This document shows positions 62,102 to 64,000 of a stretch of DNA of 64,000 nt, piece by piece. The notes beneath the pieces are model-generated. The model did not search any database, was not told the origin of the DNA, and saw only the letters and a program-made list of their open reading frames with translations. Each line of letters starts with the position of its first letter. The stretch's first letter is position 1. This stretch comes from Mycobacterium sp. NS-7484. GTDB taxonomy: Bacteria; Actinomycetota; Actinomycetes; Mycobacteriales; Mycobacteriaceae. The stretch covers positions 1 to 64,000 of the forward strand of contig NZ_MBEJ01000028.1 of the NCBI RefSeq assembly GCF_001953975.1, given 5' to 3'. A program made the translations under genes and the position numbers.

Positions 62102-63324
62102 GAGAACGTCCTACCCGCGCTGGCCAACGCCGCCTGCCGGGCCCGCTCCACGGCTGCCGGCAGCACCTCGAGCACCGCGTCGACATCGGCTTCGGTGCTG
62201 GTGTGTCCCAGAGAAAAACGCAGTGACCCGCGTGCGGTGGCCGGGTCGGCGCCCATCGCGATCAGAACGTGCGATGGCTGCGCGACCCCGGCAGTACACG
62301 CCGAACCAGTGGAGCATTCGATGCCCTTGGCATCCAGCAGCATCAGTAGTGAGTCGCCTTCACAGCCGCGGAAGGTGAAGTGGGAGTTGGCCGGTAGCCG
62401 GCCGGCCAAGCGCGGCCCGTTGAGGAAGCTGTCCTCGATCGTGGCGAGCACGCCGTCGATCAACCGGTCGCGCAACGCCTGCACCCGCGCGCTGTAGTCG
62501 GCCAGGCCACCGATGGCGACCTCGGCGGCCGCGGCCATGGCCACAGCGCCGGCCACGTCGGGCGTCCCCGAGCGCACATCACGCTCCTGGCCGCCGCCGT
62601 GCAGCAGCGGCACACAGGCCGTGTCACGACGCAGCACGAGCGCGCCGACCCCCATCGGACCGCCGAACTTGTGCGCGGCCACGCTCATCGCCGAAAGCCC
62701 TGTGGCGGTGAAATCCACGGGGATCTGCCCCACGGCCTGGATGGCGTCGCTGTGCACCGGCACGCCGAACTCGGACGCGATCGCGGCCAACTCGTCGATC
62801 GGCATGATCGTGCCGACCTCGTTGTTGGCCCACATGATGCTGATCAGCGCCACGTCAGCGGGGCCGTCACCGGCCTCAAGCGCCGAGCGCAATGCCTGCG
62901 GCGCCACCATGCCCTCGGCATCGACCGGTAGCCAGGTGACCTCGGCGTCCTCGTGATCGACCAGCCACTGCACGGCATCGAGCACGGCGTGGTGCTCGAC
63001 GGCGGTGGTGATGATCCGGCGCCGCGTGGGCTCCTCGTCACGACGGGCCCAGTAGATGCCTTTGACGGCGAGGTTGTCACTCTCGGTGCCGCCGGCGGTG
63101 AAGATCACCTCCGACGGGCGGCATCCCAACAGGCGGGCCAGCGTTTCGCGGGCCTCCTCCATCCGGCGCCGGGCCAGACGCCCCGAACCGTGCAGCGAAG
63201 AGGCGTTACCCACGGTCGCGAGCGCAGCCGTCATCGCATCGATGGCGGCTGCATGCATCGGCGTGGTGGCGGCGTGATCGAGATAGACCTGCCCGCCTGG
63301 GGACGCCGTCGGGATAGAGGTCAT
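62098..63324 (-). CDS. iscS: Cysteine desulfurase (IscS/NifS family)
   Basis: PLP enzyme that takes sulfur from cysteine to form a persulfide for Fe-S and thio-tRNA synthesis, 408 residues. Signatures: [21 protein letters not shown], the PLP lysine in [16 protein letters not shown], and the catalytic Cys in [11 protein letters not shown] near residue 340. Orthologue of Rv3025c, translationally coupled to mnmA. GGAGAGG precedes the ATG at short spacing; a TATCCT box 9 nt upstream may be its -10. Confidence 0.95.
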   Translation of the reverse strand: MTSIPTASPGGQVYLDHAATTPMHAAAIDAMTAALATVGNASSLHGSGRLARRRMEEARETLARLLGCRPSEVIFTAGGTESDNLAVKGIYWARRDEEPTRRRIITTAVEHHAVLDAVQWLVDHEDAEVTWLPVDAEGMVAPQALRSALEAGDGPADVALISIMWANNEVGTIMPIDELAAIASEFGVPVHSDAIQAVGQIPVDFTATGLSAMSVAAHKFGGPMGVGALVLRRDTACVPLLHGGGQERDVRSGTPDVAGAVAMAAAAEVAIGGLADYSARVQALRDRLIDGVLATIEDSFLNGPRLAGRLPANSHFTFRGCEGDSLLMLLDAKGIECSTGSACTAGVAQPSHVLIAMGADPATARGSLRFSLGHTSTEADVDAVLEVLPAAVERARQAALASAGRTFS

Positions 63325-63371
63325 AACCTCTCCAGGATAGCCGTCGGCAGCGGCCCCGCCTTCCAGCCGCC

Positions 63372-64000
63372 TCAGGCCGCCAGGACATGCGCAGGCGCGC
63401 CGGCACGCGGCCGGTGCACGGTCCGGTCGGAACGCACCACCGCTTCGCAGCGCTCTGCCAGCGCCCGCCGGTCAACTCCGGGCAGCTGCAGCGACCCGAC
63501 GTGGACGTGGCACACCGTGCGACGTGCGGTGATCACCCGTCGTACCGACCGCAACAGGGTGTCGTCCCCTACGAAGGCCGGAACCGTCGAGGGCCGGCCG
63601 TCGCGGTGCCGGTAGTCCAGCCGCAACGGTTGCACCGGGCGGGCCGCGTCGATCGCGGCCTGGAACATCGCGGGCCGGAACTGTCCGTGTGCCAGGCCGC
63701 ACCAGGTGGTGCCTTCCGGGAAGGCCACCACGGTGTGTCCGGCACGCAATCGTTCGGCCACGGTGTGCACCACCGCGGGCAGCCGGCGCAGGCTGCCCCG
63801 GTCGATCGGGATCACCTTCATCACCCGGGCCAGCCGGCCCACCGCGGGCCATTCCACCAGATCTGCGCGCGCCACGAAGGAGCCCGGCAACACCGCACCG
63901 ATCGTGAAGATATCCAGCCATGACACGTGGCCACTGACCACGAGCACGCCCTTCAGATTACGAATCGGGCCGCCCGACAGGGAGATTCGGACACCGAAGC
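63372..64000 (-). CDS. 1-acylglycerol-3-phosphate acyltransferase-like protein (5' end outside the window)
   Basis: Partial PlsC-family protein, about 209 residues visible, orthologue of Rv3026c. The reading frame runs on past the window edge without a start. Block I reads SGHVSWLD (His-x4-Asp), block III is VAFPEGTTW (FPEG), and an IDRG segment lies between, so the catalytic signature is complete. It would acylate lysophosphatidic acid or a related acceptor at the membrane. It ends 47 bp before iscS on the same strand. Confidence 0.88.
   Translation of the reverse strand, partial: FGVRISLSGGPIRNLKGVLVVSGHVSWLDIFTIGAVLPGSFVARADLVEWPAVGRLARVMKVIPIDRGSLRRLPAVVHTVAERLRAGHTVVAFPEGTTWCGLAHGQFRPAMFQAAIDAARPVQPLRLDYRHRDGRPSTVPAFVGDDTLLRSVRRVITARRTVCHVHVGSLQLPGVDRRALAERCEAVVRSDRTVHRPRAGAPAHVLAA

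Noticed and set aside
59918..62497. Plus-strand frame of 859 codons
   Set aside because: It is antisense to the MetE-like gene and mnmA, both with intact motifs. Long antisense frames are expected in GC-rich DNA.

Overview
This looks like chromosomal DNA from a rapidly growing mycobacterium (Mycolicibacterium-type). The DNA is GC-rich, uses many GTG starts, and the proteins are closely mycobacterial. Gene order follows the Mycobacterium tuberculosis segment Rv2969c to Rv3026c almost gene for gene. The PE/PPE, esx and IS1538 genes found there in M. tuberculosis are absent, and several accessory genes are added. Orthologue names come from recognition of families and gene order, not from a database search.

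Layout. 1-9.1 kb: DsbA-like thioredoxin protein (cut by the window edge), lipase LipN, two tandem aldo-keto reductases, an operon of DAK2 protein, RecG and an exported HNH nuclease, ribosomal protein L28 and a small lipoprotein. 9-19.7 kb: Ung, ThiL, a stand-alone RAM domain protein, a DUF3515 protein, Ddl, a Cys/Met-metabolism PLP enzyme, GpsA, FbiD (F420 synthesis), polyphosphate kinase, MutT1 and HupB. 19.9-25.6 kb: LeuCD with a divergent IclR regulator, tRNA-Glu and tRNA-Gln beside GltX, and an FAH-family hydrolase. 25.7-31 kb: exported lipase, MFS transporter, a decayed helicase fragment, a large protein of unknown function and a membrane protein. 31-39.9 kb: LeuB-SerA, a phytoene-desaturase-like oxidoreductase with a WrbA-like flavoprotein, a glycine-rich exported protein, and IlvB-IlvN-IlvC behind a leader-peptide attenuator. 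40-50.6 kb: Cfp6-like PH protein, DoxX protein, LppZ, TetR regulator, GatB, PfkA, GatC-GatA, an ACT protein and LigA. 50.7-60 kb: an accessory block with an IclR regulator, FAD oxidoreductase and MHS transporter facing glpK-glpD, followed by a YjbR protein and an acyl-CoA ligase. 60-64 kb: MetE-like protein, MnmA, IscS-type cysteine desulfurase and a truncated acyltransferase.

How the genes fit together. Branched-chain amino acid synthesis is nearly complete (ilvBNC, leuCD, leuB). The indirect route to Gln-tRNA is largely present (tRNA-Glu, tRNA-Gln, GltX, GatCAB). IscS can supply sulfur to MnmA for tRNA thiolation. DNA maintenance is represented by RecG, Ung, MutT1, HupB and LigA.

The most unusual signals are: two tandem 17-bp palindromes ahead of the MHS transporter in the glpKD block; in-frame 27-bp repeat arrays in Ung and MutT1; a helicase relic beside an orphan 622-residue gene; an ilvB leader peptide with an intrinsic attenuator; and a recurring TANNNT-N6/7-start-codon arrangement predicting about a dozen leaderless genes.
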